From: Thamnaconus septentrionalis
Taxonomy: Eukaryota; Chordata; Actinopteri; Tetraodontiformes; Monacanthidae
DNA length: 64,000 nucleotides
Assembly: GCA_009823395.1 (NCBI GenBank)
Contig: CM020515.1
Coordinates: forward strand, 8,726,489 to 8,790,488
Direction of reading: 5' to 3'
The notes under the pieces are model-generated. The model worked only from the letters and a program-made list of their open reading frames with translations, did no database searches and was not told the origin of the DNA. Of this stretch, positions 62,200-64,000 are shown in pieces (the first letter of the stretch is position 1; the number at the start of each line of letters is the position of its first letter). The position numbers and the translations under genes were made by a program.

Positions 62200-64000
62200 G
62201 CCACACAGTCAGGTCAGCATAAGCAGGCAGAGGGTGAAGTTTACCTTCCAAAGAGACATCACGGTCTCCGAGTGACGACTCAGAATATTACGTATAGTAC
62301 TGGATGTAGTAATGTTACCAGTACGTGAGATGACAGGCATTTTGGAAGGTTTGTTTTCCAAAAATACTTTGATATTTCCATCTAATATTTGCGTGCGGTT
62401 CTAGCAGTGGCAGTGACAGAAGTGGACATTTCTGCGGCAGGCTGCAAACAGAGGGCTAAATATGCCATTTTCTCTGGCTTTCAGAATTTTTGTTTATTTA
62501 ATTCTATTGTCTTTCTTTTTTTTTTTGATGATTCATCTTCTGCTTCAGTGGCATCCAGCATGTAATGATCTGAAAATGTGTCCAAAATGAGACCTGCCAC
62601 AATTCATCCTGTAATTTGTTTTTGGGAATAACAAACAACAACGTCCAGTTGGCCAACAACTCAACTCTTCAGACTCTTGTGACCTTTGTGGACAAGTCCT
62701 GTGAAATGCCAAAAAATGTCTTACTCAGTGCAAAACTCCAACACATTAGGTTTGAAGTCAGTTTACTGCTGAATGCAATCAACTGATTTAAACCATTTTT
62801 TTAAAGAACATTTTAACTTTGACATGAAGTGACGCTGATTGACCACTGATTCCGAACAAACAACCTGAAACCTCTGTGGCCATCGCTGCTTGGCTCACGG
62901 TTCACTGTTTGTTGAGTTGTATCCATGAACCAAACACAGTAAATCAGCTAAATAATAGGCTGTTTTGGGTCACAGTTACACACACACAAATCACCACAGT
63001 TGACTGTGAAGGGCGAGCAGGGAGCCACGCTGAAGAATGTGTGTGCTTCTCTAGATAAGGGGGGGAAAGTGGAGCAGTGGAGCATGTTACAGAGGCACAG
63101 ATGCATAAAGAGCTAAGATGCCTGCCCCACATTTAGCTTTTAAGAATTCGCCCGCTACACTGCTAATACTAAATGATTCAGAGGCAGAACAACAATCTGT
63201 CATCTCCTCAGATGGGTCATTATAAATGCACCGCCTCCTTTGGTCGGCGTACTGTAATGCGGCTGTAAAAGATCTTGACAGGGACAGACTGCTGCGCTGT
63301 ACCTTGCAGCGCTGCACAACAGGCGTTTTGTTGCTCGCCTTATCTCGCTCCTTTTATCTGAGGCAGGTGTGTTAAGCCAAGTCAGGGTAATTCATACTTT
63401 TATGAATCATGGTACTTTGCACACACCAGTTGTGATTTTGAACCTTTTCTTTTTTTTCTTTCCCTGTGCTTCCAGCTGCAGCAAAGAGGATCCATCCCAT
63501 CTGAGGTTTATTATTTATACTACTGTTATTTCAGTATATATACCACTGCATCAAAATCAGGGTACAATAACACAAATAATCATTTGTCTTTTCCTCCTCT
63601 ACCTGCTTGTGAAACTTACACCCTGTCGTTTCTCTTTTGTCGGTTCTCACAGATCAAATTCTCACTCATGTGTCAGCTCGCCACAAGATTCCCACCAGGA
63701 GTGAAAAAAAGACTAGAAAAACACAGAGGCTCGTTATGATCGCGGCCCCTTTCCCCCTGTCCGACAGCTGCTCTCATTACTCAACAGGAAACAACAGCAG
63801 AGTGCAGAAAATGAAGTTGAATGCATTCCTTGCAAGAGATTGAATGCATGCCAAGTAGATACAGTCAGGGTTGTAATTTATGGAATATTCTGTGCCACTG
63901 CATGAAGAAAAAATTAAATTACCAGGTCTTTTGTTTGATTTGCTACAAAGGTGTATAAATGTATCTTACATGGATGAGTGAGGCAGGGATTTTATTTTAG
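62200..64000. other. Intergenic DNA downstream of prcd
   Basis: Apart from the repeat fragment at 62430-62465 and the short poly-T runs, I see no coding exon, RNA gene or clear polyadenylation signal for prcd. The open frame at 63369-63704 is AT-rich and unlike any protein I recognise. Confidence 0.45.
62430..62465. repeat. Dispersed repeat (CTCTGTTTGCAGCC family), inverted fragment D
   Basis: GGCTGCAAACAGAGGGCTAA is the exact reverse complement of the start of copy B, and the following ATATGCCATTTTCTC continues the match to copy A. Only one end of the repeat is recognisable. Confidence 0.45.

Overview
This 64 kb window is vertebrate nuclear DNA, almost certainly from a teleost fish. The genes have GT-AG introns, the intergenic DNA is full of CA/TG microsatellites, poly-A/T tracts and short inverted-repeat transposons, and one element carries the Tc1/mariner terminal repeat common in fish genomes. 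There are no bacterial operons, CRISPR arrays or phage genes. Genes were built by joining exons by eye at splice sites and comparing them with remembered human proteins; no database search was possible.

Layout, left to right. (1) 82-8274, +: the 3' part of pecam1, with four Ig exons, a membrane exon and seven cytoplasmic-tail exons carrying ITIM-type tyrosine motifs. (2) 8.5-20.4 kb: a 12 kb gene-poor stretch with a decayed Tc1-type transposase and a MITE. (3) 20.4-22.9 kb, +: ppp1r27, with an unusual Tyr/Thr/Pro-rich N-terminal extension. (4) 23.2-26.6 kb, +: mcrip1, complete in four coding exons. (5) 27.5-30.7 kb, +: alyref, complete in six coding exons. (6) 30.7-39.1 kb: non-coding, with two MITEs and a common fish repeat; it probably holds the arhgdia 5' UTR exon and promoter. 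(7) 39.2-43.1 kb, +: arhgdia, complete, 204 residues. (8) 44.1-49.4 kb, -: cdr2l, five coding exons, converging on arhgdia, with an apparent 1-nt frameshift in the last exon. (9) 53.1-60.2 kb, +: cytoglobin, complete, 174 residues. (10) 61.2-62.2 kb, +: prcd, a tiny photoreceptor-disc protein gene. (11) 62.2-64 kb: nothing recognised beyond a repeat copy.

All of these genes except pecam1 have human counterparts on 17q25 (CDR2L, CYGB and PRCD in 17q25.1; MCRIP1, PPP1R27, ARHGDIA and ALYREF in 17q25.3), and PECAM1 is at 17q23.3, so the window is a rearranged, compacted block of conserved synteny. In my recollection of the human map P4HB lies between PPP1R27 and ARHGDIA; it is not seen here. The genes do not form one pathway: they cover cell adhesion (pecam1), PP1 regulation (ppp1r27), transcriptional co-repression (mcrip1), mRNA export (alyref), Rho GTPase control (arhgdia), haem-based oxygen/NO chemistry (cygb) and rod/cone outer-segment biology (prcd).

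I found no wholly new system. The points most worth a second look are the ppp1r27 N-terminal repeat domain, the loss of key phosphosites in arhgdia, the missing second cysteine in cytoglobin, the extra ITIM in pecam1, the two competing prcd splice models and the cdr2l frameshift.
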